64,000 bases of DNA from Thiocystis minor (GCF_016653465.1 NZ_NHSQ01000090.1:1-64000), one strand, 5' to 3'; positions 9,044 to 18,948 are shown, counted from the first letter of the stretch. Translations and numbers: made by a program. The notes: generated from the letters alone by a model not told the origin.

Positions 9044-10675
9044 TCATTCCGCGCCGAGCGCCGGTGCATCCGTCAGACCCTCGATCTCCCCGGCCAGTCG
9101 GCGGGCCTCGTCCTCCAGTGCCACGATCTCGGCGCGAATCGCCTCGGCCTGCTGTTCGGCGATGGTCTCCAGCAGCTCCGGGCGCTCCTGGCTGAGTCGA
9201 TGGAGTTCATGGTCGCTGCTCTCGCGTAGTTGCGCCAGTTCCTCCAGCGTGGCGAGGAGACGCACCTGGAGGCTCTCATAGAGCTGCCGGAGCTTGGTCA
9301 GATCCGCGTCGTCGGCGAAGTCCAGACCGCCCAGACCCTGACGGGCGAGGAAAGCGTTGGGGTCGTGGGCGATCTCGCGCAGCCGCGCGATGTCGCCCTG
9401 ATCGTGGGCCTGATTGATCATCTGCATCAGGCGCTCGTGGATCGCCTGCCGTTCGGGGTCGTGAGTGTAGCGGTCGGGATGATAGAGCCGCACCAGTGAG
9501 CGAAACAGCGTCTTGAGTTCGTGCGCGTCGGCCTCGCTCAGTTCGCGCCGCGCGCTGGCTTCGGCGGCGGCCTCGGCATAGTCGCGCTCGGTCTCGGCGC
9601 GCGCCCGTTCATAGTCCGACCCGAGCGCCTCGGCGGCCTCCTCGCCCTCGACCAGCAGGAGGTCGAGATAGCGGCGCCGGTAGTTGATCGCCAGCCGCAA
9701 CCGGTCGCGTCGTTCGTAGTGCGGACGCAGGAGCGAAAACAGCCGCGACTGGATCACGGCCACCGCCTGATGCTCGCGCGCGGACTCCGCCTCCAGATCC
9801 GCCAGCCGGGTGCGCGCAGCCTCGATCAGTCGGTTCAGCGTCGCGCGTTCGGGGTCGCGGTACAGCACCAGACCCTCGCTATCCCCTGTCGCGGTCGCGA
9901 TGACCAGGGTGGGCGCGTCGGCTGACTCGCGCCCGGCGTCGACCGCGAGCCGTTCCAGATACCAGCGGCCCATCTCGGCGCTGCGCGGATTGCTGGACCC
10001 GGCGAGCCATTCCAGCCAGGCGCGCAGCGCCGTGTCATGGCGCGCGTCCAGGAAGGGACGGCCCTTGTACTTGCCAAAGGCGAAACGGGACGGAAACCAG
10101 GTCTCGGCGGCATAGACGCGCCATGCATCCCAACTCGCCAGGCCGCGCGCCTCGGCCAGTGGGAATAAGACCTGCCGCAGCAGATCGACCACGGTTTCGA
10201 CATCGCCCAGCGCGGTATGAGCACTGTGCGCGGGCAGACGGTAATACTGGCGCAGGGTCTGGAGCTTGCAGTTGCCCGCCGGGATCGGATCGAGCAGCCG
10301 TTGCGCCAGACGCAGGGCGCAGAACCCGGCCCGTCCGATGGGCGCACGCCCCAGACGCTGCCATTCCGGGCGCAACACCTGATCGAGATCGTAGCTCAGA
10401 TTGTAGGTCACCAGCGGGCGTTCGCCCGCATAGTCCGCGAAGGCGTCATAGACTGCCAGCGGCGGCTCGCCGTTGCGCTCCAGGATCTCGCGGGTATTGC
10501 CATTGACCCGCGCCGTCTCGGGCGGGATCGCGACCCCATGATCGAGCAGACGCACGAAGGGCGGACCTTCCGGCTCCCAGCCGCGCATCCGCTGTGCGGC
10601 CAGTTCGACCACGTAGATTGGTTCCTTGAGGCCGGTGGTTTCGGTGTCGAGGAGGAGCCAGTGGGTGTGGGGCAT
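9044..10675 (-). CDS. DEDDh exonuclease fused to a J-domain-like region
   Basis: The 543-residue protein begins with a DnaQ-like 3'-5' exonuclease domain (about 1-180): DTETTG supplies Asp and Glu, YNLSYDLDQV the second Asp, and HTALGDVETVVD the catalytic His and final Asp. The middle (about 190-250) holds FGKYKGRPF, a DUF3820-like short motif seen in exonuclease partners. A long charged helical region follows, then a J-domain-like segment (about 415-465) with LVRLYHPDRYTHDPERQA, including the HPD tripeptide. The end is coiled coil. The ATG at 10675 lies 3 bases after the stop of the LRR gene, so the two are almost certainly co-transcribed. A nucleic-acid nuclease recruiting an Hsp70 is inference. 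Confidence 0.78.
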   Translation of the reverse strand: MPHTHWLLLDTETTGLKEPIYVVELAAQRMRGWEPEGPPFVRLLDHGVAIPPETARVNGNTREILERNGEPPLAVYDAFADYAGERPLVTYNLSYDLDQVLRPEWQRLGRAPIGRAGFCALRLAQRLLDPIPAGNCKLQTLRQYYRLPAHSAHTALGDVETVVDLLRQVLFPLAEARGLASWDAWRVYAAETWFPSRFAFGKYKGRPFLDARHDTALRAWLEWLAGSSNPRSAEMGRWYLERLAVDAGRESADAPTLVIATATGDSEGLVLYRDPERATLNRLIEAARTRLADLEAESAREHQAVAVIQSRLFSLLRPHYERRDRLRLAINYRRRYLDLLLVEGEEAAEALGSDYERARAETERDYAEAAAEASARRELSEADAHELKTLFRSLVRLYHPDRYTHDPERQAIHERLMQMINQAHDQGDIARLREIAHDPNAFLARQGLGGLDFADDADLTKLRQLYESLQVRLLATLEELAQLRESSDHELHRLSQERPELLETIAEQQAEAIRAEIVALEDEARRLAGEIEGLTDAPALGAE

Positions 10676-10678
10676 GGG

Positions 10679-11728
10679 TTATCGCCTCTGGACCTTGAGA
10701 TTGGCAGGGGTATTGAGGAGGCGGACAGACTGATCGCATTCGAGCCTGGTCAGCCCCGGCACAGGCGAGAGATCCAGCGCGGCGAGTTGATTGCGCCAGC
10801 AAAAGAGCGTAGTCAGCCCCGGCACAGGCGAGAGATCCAGCGCGGTGAGTTGATTGCCCCCGCAGCCGAGCGTGGTCAGCCCCGGCACTGGCGAAAGATC
10901 CAGCGCGGTGAGTTGATTGCCCCCGCAGCCGAGCGTGGTCAGCCCCGGTACTGGCGAAAGATCCAGCATGGTGAGTTGATTGCGCCAGCAAAAGAGCGTG
11001 GTCAGCCCCGGCACTGGCGAGAGATCCAGCGCGGTGAGTTGATTGCCCTCGCAGTTGAGCGTGGTCAGCCCCGGCACTGACGAGAGATCCAGCGTGGTGA
11101 ATTGCTTGTGACCGCAATCAAGTTTGGTCAGCGCCTGCCCCGGCGAGAGATCCAGCGCGGTGAGTTGGTTGTCACCGCAATCCAGTTTGATCAGTTCAGG
11201 CGTTCGAGAGAGATCAATGTTTGTTATCTCAAAATTACGACAGACGAGGATCTGAAGCCAGGCCAGATCAGGTCGCAGTGTCTGCCTGGAATCGGACCGA
11301 GTGCCTGTCAATCCAAGCGAGCGGATCAGCAGGCCTTCCTGCCAATGCCTCGGCACAAGGGGCAGGCGCTCGAAGTCCCATGTAAGGCTGCGGATAGTGC
11401 CGTCTTCGATCACCAGGGTGATAGGATCAAAGAAATCCCAAACTGCAGGCTCCAACCTGGAATCCGCCAACTGCTTCAACACCCATTCCGGCGCCCTCCC
11501 CAGAGCCGCCGCCCAATCCAGAATCTGCCGATAATCCGGCTCGCGCAGCAGATATTCCTCGATGCGATACCGCGCCGCGCTGAGTCCCTGCGATTCGGCC
11601 CGCGCCAGCACATCGCGGGCCATGCGGGCGATGACCGGATTGACGCGCCGCCCGGTTTCGGCGGGGTCCGTGCCAGGACGCGGCACGATGGCGTTCGATC
11701 TGGAATCCTGATGCTCGTCTGAAAACAT
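10679..11728 (-). CDS. Leucine-rich repeat protein
   Basis: The 349-residue protein has an N-terminal helical region (about 1-130) that I do not recognise and a C-terminal array of about eight 21-residue leucine-rich repeats, pattern LTALDLSPVPGLTTLxCxxNQ. No signal peptide or membrane segment is visible, so it should be cytoplasmic. LRR arrays of this kind bind proteins. The gene is first in a two-gene unit with the exonuclease/J-domain gene, only 3 bases apart. The repeat units are nearly identical at DNA level, which indicates recent duplication or gene conversion. Function is unknown; a partner or specificity subunit for the nuclease is a guess. Confidence 0.8.
   Translation of the reverse strand: MFSDEHQDSRSNAIVPRPGTDPAETGRRVNPVIARMARDVLARAESQGLSAARYRIEEYLLREPDYRQILDWAAALGRAPEWVLKQLADSRLEPAVWDFFDPITLVIEDGTIRSLTWDFERLPLVPRHWQEGLLIRSLGLTGTRSDSRQTLRPDLAWLQILVCRNFEITNIDLSRTPELIKLDCGDNQLTALDLSPGQALTKLDCGHKQFTTLDLSSVPGLTTLNCEGNQLTALDLSPVPGLTTLFCWRNQLTMLDLSPVPGLTTLGCGGNQLTALDLSPVPGLTTLGCGGNQLTALDLSPVPGLTTLFCWRNQLAALDLSPVPGLTRLECDQSVRLLNTPANLKVQRR
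10736..11227. repeat. 63-base tandem repeats inside the LRR gene
   Basis: About seven to eight direct 63-base units encode the leucine-rich repeats. Each contains CAGCCCCGGCAC(T/A)GGCGA and ATCCAGCGCGGTGAGTTGATT on the plus strand. Two variant types, encoding FCWRNQ and GCGGNQ loops, occur in the order F-G-G-F within the inner units. The outer units are more diverged. Confidence 0.85.
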
Positions 11729-12128
11729 CGGCGGTAGTCTCCCTGTGGCCTGGATGGCGCAAGCCTATACCACCGTTCGCCCTGGACGCTAGATTCTACG
11801 ACGACGCTCGCTCCACCGTTGGCGATGATCCTGCTTTGGCGTTGCATCCGGAGGCTACACAGCAGGTCGATATTGATCGAAGGTAACGCCCGACCTTGTC
11901 TCTTGCGGCCCCTGGCGGTTAGCTCTCGTCACTCGATTCGCTACGTCCGCTGAGATGATCCATCCACTGCTTCAAGTCGGCAGATGGCCGAGCGGCTTCG
12001 TGTCCATAGCCTTCGTCATGGGATTCACATACACTTCGCTGGGGGATGCGGCAGTCGACAATGCGCTGCACCCGCTCCATCACGCGAAGGATCCGCAACC
12101 TTCTCACTCACGAGCACGGAGTGATTCA
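11729..12128. other. Divergent intergenic region
   Basis: These 400 bases lie between the start of the LRR gene (minus) and the start of the binding-protein gene (plus), so both promoters should be here. Short open frames are present, including 62 codons on the minus strand at 11919-12107, but none has a recognisable motif or ribosome site. I could not pick promoter elements with confidence. Confidence 0.4.
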
Positions 12129-13031
12129 ATGAATCCGAGATTCCGCACGATCCCGAGACAACTCATCCGCCTGCCGATCATCCTGGGCTTGGCCTTTGGA
12201 CTCTTCACGACCCTGGCCGCTTCGGCGGCGGAGCCCGCGGGCGACCAGGATACCCTCGTCTTTGGTACCCTCCCATTGACCAAGCCGACCAAGCTGCTCG
12301 AACAGTACAAGGGCCTGATCGACTACTACGAAAAGACCCTGGGACAACCGATCAAATTCGAGATTGGCAAGGACTACGCGGATGCCATCGCCAAGTTCCA
12401 ATCCGGACATTACGACTTCGGGCTTCTCGGCCCCTCGCCTTACGTCTTCGCCACGCAGACCAGCCCCTCCGGCAAGGACAATTTCAAGCTCATCGGCACC
12501 CTGGAAACCGACGGCAAACCCTACTACAGCGCGGTCATCGTTGCCGCCATCGGTAACGACGGCATCAACTCGCTGGCCGATCTCAAGGGCAAGCGTTTCG
12601 CCTTCGGTTCGCGTCTCTCGACCCTTGCCTGCTATCTCCCCGCCGACATGCTGATTCAGGCCGGCGTGATGGATGAACTCGCCGGCTTCGAATTCATCGA
12701 TAAGCACGACGCCGTGGCGAACGCCGTCAGTCTTGGACACTTCGACGCCGGCGGGATGCAGGAGAGTCTCTACAAAAAGGTGGCCGACAAAGTCAAGCTG
12801 GTCCAAAAATCGGAGCCGGTCTGGGACTTCATGATCCTCGCTCACAAGGACATGGATCCCGCGCTTTTCGAGCGGATCAAGACCGCCACGCTTGAGCTCA
12901 AGGATCCCGCGGTGCTCGAAAAGATCAAGCCCAAGGTCACCGGCTTCGTCGCAACCGACGACAGCAATTACGACAACCTCCGCGAGATCATGAAGCGCGT
13001 GGACGCCAAGCTGGGCGAGCCAGCCCTCTGA
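12129..13031 (+). CDS. PhnD-like periplasmic substrate-binding protein
   Basis: The 300-residue protein has a signal peptide (basic [15 protein letters not shown], hydrophobic core to about residue 34, cleavage near ASAAEP) and a phosphate/phosphite/phosphonate-type binding fold: [18 protein letters not shown] at the mature N-terminus, [10 protein letters not shown], and [17 protein letters not shown], the usual ligand-loop region. The ATG at 12129 places the signal peptide correctly. No ABC permease or cognate ATPase of the PhnCE type is adjacent. The next gene, 68 bases downstream, is a chemoreceptor, so the protein may feed a sensory receptor and not a transporter. The ligand is unknown. 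Confidence 0.82.
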   Translation: MNPRFRTIPRQLIRLPIILGLAFGLFTTLAASAAEPAGDQDTLVFGTLPLTKPTKLLEQYKGLIDYYEKTLGQPIKFEIGKDYADAIAKFQSGHYDFGLLGPSPYVFATQTSPSGKDNFKLIGTLETDGKPYYSAVIVAAIGNDGINSLADLKGKRFAFGSRLSTLACYLPADMLIQAGVMDELAGFEFIDKHDAVANAVSLGHFDAGGMQESLYKKVADKVKLVQKSEPVWDFMILAHKDMDPALFERIKTATLELKDPAVLEKIKPKVTGFVATDDSNYDNLREIMKRVDAKLGEPAL

Positions 13032-13099
13032 CTCTCTTCCGAATGGATTCCGTCCCTGACGGGATCCATCGGACCTTCGCGCGGCAGGGCAAATCATCG

Positions 13100-14722
13100 A
13101 TGACGATCCTTCACGCAGGCAGTTTGACCTTCCGCTTTCTGGCCTCGATCCTGGGTGTCACCGTGCTTGCCCTGGCGCTTGCGATGGTTCTCCTGCATGT
13201 CGAAGTCAGCCGCCTGAGCGATCAGCAGACGAGCCTTGCGCGCGAGGCGCTGACGGTCGAGCGACAGCAGGCGGAGACACTTCAGAGCCGCGCATTGAAC
13301 ACAAAGGCCGAACTGCTCGGCAAGTTCATGGCGCGCACCGCTCCGGATCTCATCCTCACCTACGATCTCGATCTGCTCGCCCGCTACCAGGCGGAGGCAT
13401 CGTCCGACGCCGATATCGCCTACGCGGTCTATCTGGACCCACAGGGCGAGCCGATGGTCGACGTCGAGACCCGGATGACGGAGGCCATCGAAACCCGCTA
13501 CCCTGTCGAGTCACACGGCAAGCTGCTGGGGCATGTCCTGATCGGGCTGGACCCTCGCAATCTCTTCGTCTCCAATGAGGTTGCCGCCGAGCGGATCGAT
13601 ACCGCCATCGCCCACGCGCAGCAGTTGGGTAACACGGGCCAGGCGCGCTTCCTCGCGATCCTGGGCATCGGCTTCATCGGGATGCTCCTGCTGCTGGCGG
13701 TGCTGTTCCGCTTCATGTTCAGGCGACAGGTGATCCGCCCGCTCAAGGACACCACGGCCCTCATTCGCGAGCTCGCCCTTGGCGGGGGCGACCTGAGCCG
13801 TCGGCTGCCGATCGCCGAAGACAACGAGATTGCCCATCTGCGACTCGCCGTCAACGCCTTTATGGAGAATCTGCAGGGCATGGTCCGGATCATCGTCCAG
13901 GATATCCTGGAGTTGTCCCGGGTCGCCGCCGCGCTGCGGGAGTCGGCGACCATCCTGGTTGATGACATGAACACGGCCCACGCGCATACCAGCCAGGTCA
14001 CCACGGGCGTCGATCAGCTGCTTTCCACGATCAAACAGGTCGCCCACAGCACCCTGCAGGCTGCCGCGGCGGCCAGGGTCGGGGAGGACAAAGCGAACGA
14101 CGGCAAAACGATTGTCGCCGGGGCGGTGGCGGATATTCAGTCGCTCTCCAGCGAGGTGCAAGCCGCTTCGGCCGTGATCGCCCGACTGGAGGAGGCGAGC
14201 ACGCGGATTGGCGCTGTTCTCGACGTCATCGTCGCCATTTCCAATCAGACCAACCTGCTTGCGCTGAACGCCGCGATCGAGGCGGCGCGGGCGGGAGAGC
14301 ATGGTCGGGGATTCGCTGTCGTCGCCGACGAGGTTCGCTCGCTTGCCGTCCGCACCCAGGAATCCACGCTCGAAGTGCGCGACATCGTTGATCAGGTGAC
14401 TAACGGAACCAGAAACGCGATTGATGCCATGGAACTCAGCCAGTCCCAGGCCGGCGCCAGCGTCGCTCAATCCGAGAAGGCCAGCGCCGCTCTTGAGGCC
14501 ATTCTGCAGGCAGTGCACACCATCAATGCAATGAGTAAAGAGATAGCCGCCGTGGCCGACGAGCAGGCCAGGGTTGCCGAGGTGCTCAGTCAACAAATCG
14601 TCAGCATCGACGATCTGAGTGAAAAAACCGCCGAACGCGCGCAGATCACGCATCAGACCAGTCGCGAGCTAACCGACCTCGCGGACAGTCTCCATACCCT
14701 GGTGGGTCGCTTTAGCGTCTGA
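13100..14722 (+). CDS. Methyl-accepting chemotaxis protein
   Basis: The 540-residue chemoreceptor has a first membrane segment (about 12-33), a periplasmic domain of roughly 150 residues with a single-Cache-like look ([17 protein letters not shown]), a second membrane segment ([20 protein letters not shown]), a HAMP domain, and a cytoplasmic signalling helix bundle with the CheA/CheW hairpin tip ([19 protein letters not shown], then [15 protein letters not shown]). The ATG at 13100 is chosen because it directly precedes the membrane anchor; the ribosome site is weak. Its position behind the PhnD-like gene suggests a binding-protein/receptor pair. The following ABC ATPase gene begins 2 bases after its stop. 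Confidence 0.87.
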   Translation: MTILHAGSLTFRFLASILGVTVLALALAMVLLHVEVSRLSDQQTSLAREALTVERQQAETLQSRALNTKAELLGKFMARTAPDLILTYDLDLLARYQAEASSDADIAYAVYLDPQGEPMVDVETRMTEAIETRYPVESHGKLLGHVLIGLDPRNLFVSNEVAAERIDTAIAHAQQLGNTGQARFLAILGIGFIGMLLLLAVLFRFMFRRQVIRPLKDTTALIRELALGGGDLSRRLPIAEDNEIAHLRLAVNAFMENLQGMVRIIVQDILELSRVAAALRESATILVDDMNTAHAHTSQVTTGVDQLLSTIKQVAHSTLQAAAAARVGEDKANDGKTIVAGAVADIQSLSSEVQAASAVIARLEEASTRIGAVLDVIVAISNQTNLLALNAAIEAARAGEHGRGFAVVADEVRSLAVRTQESTLEVRDIVDQVTNGTRNAIDAMELSQSQAGASVAQSEKASAALEAILQAVHTINAMSKEIAAVADEQARVAEVLSQQIVSIDDLSEKTAERAQITHQTSRELTDLADSLHTLVGRFSV

Positions 14723-14723
14723 T

Positions 14724-16778
14724 ATGACCGATCCCCTGCTTCAAGTCGAAGGTCTGACCACCCAGCTCGGTGCCGTCGAGCGCCCGGCGAGGGTGGTCGA
14801 TGGACTGAATCTGACCATTCGCGCGGGCGAGACCTTCGCCTTGCTTGGCGAATCGGGTTGCGGCAAATCCATGACCGCGCTGTCGCTGATGCGACTCCTG
14901 CCGCCCTCGGGGCGGATCCTCGCGGGCTCGGTTCGGCTCAACGGGATCGATCTGCCGCGTCTGACCGAGACCGAGATGCGCCGCATCCGTGGCGGTCAGA
15001 TGGCGATGATCTTTCAGGAGCCGCAAACCTCGCTGAATCCGGTGCTGACGGTCGGCGATCAGATCGCCGAGGCGGTGCGGGTCCATGAAGGTCGCTCGCG
15101 CGCTCAGGTGCCGGCGCGGGTCGTCGAATTGTTGCGGGCGGTGGGTATTCCGGACCCCGAGCAACGGGTTGGCGAGTACCCCCATCAGCTTTCCGGCGGC
15201 ATGAAACAGCGCATCATGATCGCCATGGCGCTCGCCGGCGATCCGCGACTCCTGATCGCCGACGAGCCGACTACGGCGCTGGATGTCACCATCCAGGCAC
15301 AGGTGCTGCGCCTGCTGAAGGATCTTCAGCGCGAGACCGGCATGGCCGTGCTGCTGATTACCCACGATCTTGGCGTGGTGGCCGAAACCGCCGAGCGTCT
15401 GGCGGTGATGTATGCCGGCCAGCTCGTCGAAACCGCGACAGTGGCGGATTTTTTCGCTGCCCCGGCCCATCCCTACAGCCGCCGCTTGATGGAAAGCCTG
15501 CCGAGCGCCGACAAGCGCAGTGGCCGGCTGGCCGTGATTCCAGGCCGGGTACCGCCGCTGGAGACGGTCTTTGCGGGCTGCCGCTTCGCCGATCGCTGTC
15601 CCGCGGTCATGGACATTTGCCGCCAGGAGCCGCCGCGCTGGCTGGATCTCGGCGCGGGGCGGGGCGTGCGCTGCCATCTCTGGAACAGCGGTCAGCGGTC
15701 GGCGGTTAGCGATGCGTGGTCGGAATCAGGGAGTGCGGCGGCTGTCGAACCGAGCGCGCCACGGGATGAGCCGCTCCTGCGCGCGACGGATTTGAAGGTC
15801 CACTTCCCGATCCAGCGCGGCGTTCTGCGGCGGGTGGTCGGTCATGTCAAGGCCGTGGATGGCGTCTCGCTGGAGCTGCGCGCGGGCCAAACCCTCGCCC
15901 TCGTCGGTGAATCCGGTTGCGGCAAGACCACCGCCGGCAAGGGCATTCTGCAATTGATCCCGCCCACCGGCGGATCGATCCGCTATCGCGACCAGGAACT
16001 GGTCGGACTGGGGCATCGCCGGATGCGTCCCTTCCGCAAGGATCTGCAGATTATCTTTCAGGATCCCTATGCCGCCATGAACCCCCGCATGCTGGTGGGC
16101 GACGTGATCGGCGAGGGCTTGCAGGCCCTGGGGATCGAACCGCGCCGCGCCAACCGGATGCGCCGGGTGGCCGAATTGCTGGAACTGGTCGGCATGGATC
16201 CCGAATCGGCGCAACGCTATCCGCACGAATTCTCCGGCGGGCAGCGCCAACGGATCTGTATCGCCCGCGCACTGGCGGTAGAGCCGCGGATCATCGTCTG
16301 CGACGAACCCACCAGCGCCCTGGATGTCTCGGTTCAGGCGCAGATCCTGAATCTGCTCAAGGATCTTCAGGACCGACTCGGACTCGCCTATCTCTTCATC
16401 ACCCACAACCTGTCGGTCGTCGCCTATCTGGCCCATGAGGTCGCGGTCATGTACCTTGGGCGGGTGGTCGAACAGGGGCGGGTCGACGAGATTCTGGACG
16501 ACCCCCGTCATCCCTATACCCGCGCGCTGCTCTCGGCGGTCCCCGTGATCGACCCGGCGCAACGGCGTCAGGTCATTCGGCTGGAAGGCGACATGCCGTC
16601 GCCGGCGCATCCTCCCTCAGGGTGTTATTTTCATCCCCGTTGCCCAGAGGCCCTCGCGGAGTGCGCCCAAGCCTACCCCGCCCGGACACGCCTGAGCGAC
16701 TCGCGGCTGGTGCACTGTTTCCGGGCCGAGGTGCGAGCGGAAGCACAGAATCCATCCTGTCAACAGGATGCGTCTTGA
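14724..16778 (+). CDS. Double ABC ATPase of oligopeptide-type transporter (YejF/GsiA-like)
   Basis: The 684-residue protein carries two complete nucleotide-binding domains. The first has Walker A GESGCGKS, signature LSGGMKQR and Walker [13 protein letters not shown]; the second has [16 protein letters not shown] and [12 protein letters not shown]. Each is followed by the oligopeptide-transporter C-terminal extension with cysteines ([22 protein letters not shown]), a known Fe-S-like cysteine motif of the family. It would energise uptake of peptides or similar solutes, but no permease or binding-protein genes of that system lie in the window. The start is 1 base after the chemoreceptor stop, so translation is probably coupled. 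Confidence 0.85.
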   Translation: MTDPLLQVEGLTTQLGAVERPARVVDGLNLTIRAGETFALLGESGCGKSMTALSLMRLLPPSGRILAGSVRLNGIDLPRLTETEMRRIRGGQMAMIFQEPQTSLNPVLTVGDQIAEAVRVHEGRSRAQVPARVVELLRAVGIPDPEQRVGEYPHQLSGGMKQRIMIAMALAGDPRLLIADEPTTALDVTIQAQVLRLLKDLQRETGMAVLLITHDLGVVAETAERLAVMYAGQLVETATVADFFAAPAHPYSRRLMESLPSADKRSGRLAVIPGRVPPLETVFAGCRFADRCPAVMDICRQEPPRWLDLGAGRGVRCHLWNSGQRSAVSDAWSESGSAAAVEPSAPRDEPLLRATDLKVHFPIQRGVLRRVVGHVKAVDGVSLELRAGQTLALVGESGCGKTTAGKGILQLIPPTGGSIRYRDQELVGLGHRRMRPFRKDLQIIFQDPYAAMNPRMLVGDVIGEGLQALGIEPRRANRMRRVAELLELVGMDPESAQRYPHEFSGGQRQRICIARALAVEPRIIVCDEPTSALDVSVQAQILNLLKDLQDRLGLAYLFITHNLSVVAYLAHEVAVMYLGRVVEQGRVDEILDDPRHPYTRALLSAVPVIDPAQRRQVIRLEGDMPSPAHPPSGCYFHPRCPEALAECAQAYPARTRLSDSRLVHCFRAEVRAEAQNPSCQQDAS

Positions 16779-16894
16779 TCATCGAAAAAGTTGAAGCCAC
16801 TCATTGACAACTGATTTTTGCTAGTCCGGCGCGACTGAGCGTCAAGGGCTTGAGTTGGGCGGCTCGCCGCGTCAACCAAGCGAGGATCAATCCG

Positions 16895-16914
16895 CCTAAT
16901 CAATGTTGATTAGG
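16895..16914. promoter_or_regulatory. Perfect palindrome spanning a candidate start codon
   Basis: CCTAATCAA (16895-16903) and TTGATTAGG (16906-16914) form a 9+9 inverted repeat with a 2-base centre; the ATG at 16903 sits in the middle, and TTTTT follows. It could be an operator for a dimeric regulator, an RNA hairpin hiding the start, or a short terminator if translation begins further downstream. Confidence 0.5.
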
Positions 16915-18765
16915 TTTTTGGAACAGGTTAAACGCGCCTTGTCGATTTATCAGGCCAATCCACCCGTTGACAGTCTCGTGCTCTACAAAATCCGCCCGGC
17001 GCGGGTCGTGAGCATTGGCGAGAAGATCGAGATTGAACTCGATGGCGGGCACAGTAAGCGCGTGCGCGCCAAGGATGTCGAACTGCTCCACCCCGGTCCC
17101 TTGCGCAGCCTGTCCGAGCTGGCGCCGCAGCATGGCGAGCTGACGGAGGCGTGGGAACTCCTGGAAGGAAGCGAAACCACCCTCAAGGATCTGGCCGAAC
17201 TGGCCTTCAACACCTTTACGCCCGCCACCGCCTGGGCCGTCTGGCAACTCGTCGCCGAGGGTCTGACCTTCAGCGGGACGCCGCGCGCGATCCAGGCCCG
17301 CCCCCGCGAACTGGTCGAGCGTGACCTGGCCGAGCGCGCCGCCCGCGAAGCCGCCGAGCGCGACTGGAAAGCCTTTCTGGAGCGCATGGCGGCGGCCTGT
17401 CCGGCGCCGGAAGACACCCATCGTCTGGGCGAGGTCGAACGACTGGCGCTCGGCCAGTCGGAGCATAGCCGAATCCTCGAAGCGCTCGGCCATCAACAGA
17501 CGCCGGGCAATGCGCATCGGACGCTGGTGCAGGTCGGCTACTGGGACCGCAATCACAATCCCTATCCGGTGCGGTGCGGCGCCCCCACACAGGATCCGGA
17601 TCTCCCGGTCCCGGCGTTGCCCGAAGAGGATCGGATCGATCTCACCCATCTGCCCGCCTATGCCATCGATGACGAAGGCAACCAGGATCCGGACGATGCG
17701 CTGAGTCTCGATGGCGATCGGCTCTGGGTGCATGTCGCCGACGTGGCCGCGCTGATCGATCCGGACAGCGATCTGGAACGTGAGGCGCGCGCGCGCGGGG
17801 CGAATCTTTACCTTCCCGAGCGGGTCGTCAACATGCTCCCGAGCGCCGTGACCGACCGGCTGGGGCTCGGTCTCCAGCCGCTCTCGCCAGCGCTGTCCTT
17901 CGGTTTTCGCTGCGGGGATGCCGGTGAAATCGACGAGATCGAGGTGTGTCGGAGTTGGGTGCGGGTCGAGCGGTTGAGCTATGACGTGGTCGAGACGCAA
18001 CTGGATACGATGCCATTCGCCGCGCTCCACACGATCGCCAACCGCTTTCGGGATCGCCGCTCGGCGCAGGGCGCGACCAGTCTGGAGCTACCGGAAGTCA
18101 GCGTTCGTGTCGTTGACGGGCAGGTCATCATTCGTCCGCTGCCAAGGCTCAAGAGTCGAGCGATGGTCATGGATGCGATGCTGATGGCCGGCGAGGCGGC
18201 GGCGCGCTTTTGTCTCGACCGGGGTATCCCGATCCCGTTCGCGACCCAGCCCCCGCCCGAGAATGCCGATGAGCCGCAAGATCTCGCGGGGATGTTCGCG
18301 CGGCGACGTTGCTTCAAGCCGACCCGTCTGTCGGTCGAGCCGGAGCCCCATGCGGGCTTGGGATTGGCGCTCTATACCCGCGCTACGAGTCCGCTGCGGC
18401 GCTATTCGGATTTGCTGGTCCATCAGCAGATTCGTGCCTGGCTCAACGGTTGCGAACCGCTGTCGGCGCAACGGATCATGGAGCGTAGCGGTGAGGCCGA
18501 TACCGCATCCATCGCCATTCGGCGTGGCGAACGCCTTTCGAATCAGCACTGGAAGATGTTGTTTTTACGGGATTGTCCAACCTGGAAAGGGGAGGGCGTC
18601 GTGGTTGGCCGCGAGGATCGCAAAGTGGTTCTGCTGCTTCCCGAGTTGGCCATGGAGGTCCGCGTCAGGGTCCGCGACGAGGTGGAACTGAATCAACGTC
18701 TGCGGGTTGCGGTGGCTGAGATCGACGTCGCAGAACTCGCAGCGAGCTTTCGGATCCTCGGTTAA
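16903..18765 (+). CDS. RNB-domain ribonuclease (RNase II/R family)
   Basis: The 620-residue protein has an N-terminal small beta domain and a helical linker, then the RNB catalytic domain from about residue 245, with the metal-binding aspartates in NQDPDDALSLDGD and the substrate region YTRATSPLRRYSDLLVHQQI near residue 490. The C-terminus is short, an S1-like barrel. It degrades RNA 3'-5' processively. It is shorter than E. coli RNase II (644) and RNase R. The start is unsure: the ATG at 16903 lies inside a palindrome with no clear ribosome site, and family members usually begin near the sequence VDSLVLYKIRPARV, so a TTG at 16939 or a nearby codon may be the true start. Confidence 0.85.
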   Translation: MLIRFLEQVKRALSIYQANPPVDSLVLYKIRPARVVSIGEKIEIELDGGHSKRVRAKDVELLHPGPLRSLSELAPQHGELTEAWELLEGSETTLKDLAELAFNTFTPATAWAVWQLVAEGLTFSGTPRAIQARPRELVERDLAERAAREAAERDWKAFLERMAAACPAPEDTHRLGEVERLALGQSEHSRILEALGHQQTPGNAHRTLVQVGYWDRNHNPYPVRCGAPTQDPDLPVPALPEEDRIDLTHLPAYAIDDEGNQDPDDALSLDGDRLWVHVADVAALIDPDSDLEREARARGANLYLPERVVNMLPSAVTDRLGLGLQPLSPALSFGFRCGDAGEIDEIEVCRSWVRVERLSYDVVETQLDTMPFAALHTIANRFRDRRSAQGATSLELPEVSVRVVDGQVIIRPLPRLKSRAMVMDAMLMAGEAAARFCLDRGIPIPFATQPPPENADEPQDLAGMFARRRCFKPTRLSVEPEPHAGLGLALYTRATSPLRRYSDLLVHQQIRAWLNGCEPLSAQRIMERSGEADTASIAIRRGERLSNQHWKMLFLRDCPTWKGEGVVVGREDRKVVLLLPELAMEVRVRVRDEVELNQRLRVAVAEIDVAELAASFRILG

Positions 18766-18868
18766 ACGGACGCGACTGCCCTATCTCATGATCTGGATCA
18801 ATTGAGCCTTGCGGTATCAACGTATAACCTCGCCTAAAAAGGGAGATTAGAGGCTTCTGCGGATTGCT

Positions 18869-18896
18869 GGAAACTCGGGCTTGGATCCGAGTTTCC
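18869..18896. terminator. Hairpin between convergent genes
   Basis: GGAAACTCGG (18869-18878) pairs perfectly with CCGAGTTTCC (18887-18896) across an 8-base loop. It lies about 100 bases after the ribonuclease stop. The T-run is missing, so it is a structural candidate only. Confidence 0.45.
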
Positions 18897-18915
18897 TACG
18901 CGACTCAGGACTCAA

Positions 18916-18948
18916 AGCGACACATCGGCTACTCGGATCGGTGTCGCT
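18916..18948. terminator. Hairpin directly after the DUF882 gene stop
   Basis: AGCGACAC (18916-18923) pairs with GTGTCGCT (18941-18948), immediately next to the minus-strand stop at 18949. It is placed to terminate or stabilise that transcript. On the minus strand only a short TTTG follows. Confidence 0.5.

Noticed and set aside
10736-11227. Possible CRISPR array or minisatellite
   Set aside because: The repeats are contiguous 63-base units without unique spacers and are translated as leucine-rich repeats in a long open frame.
18788-18801. FNR/ANR-type box (ATGATCTGGATCAA, 9 of 10 consensus bases)
   Set aside because: It lies between convergent genes with no gene downstream on either strand within promoter range, so it is probably chance.
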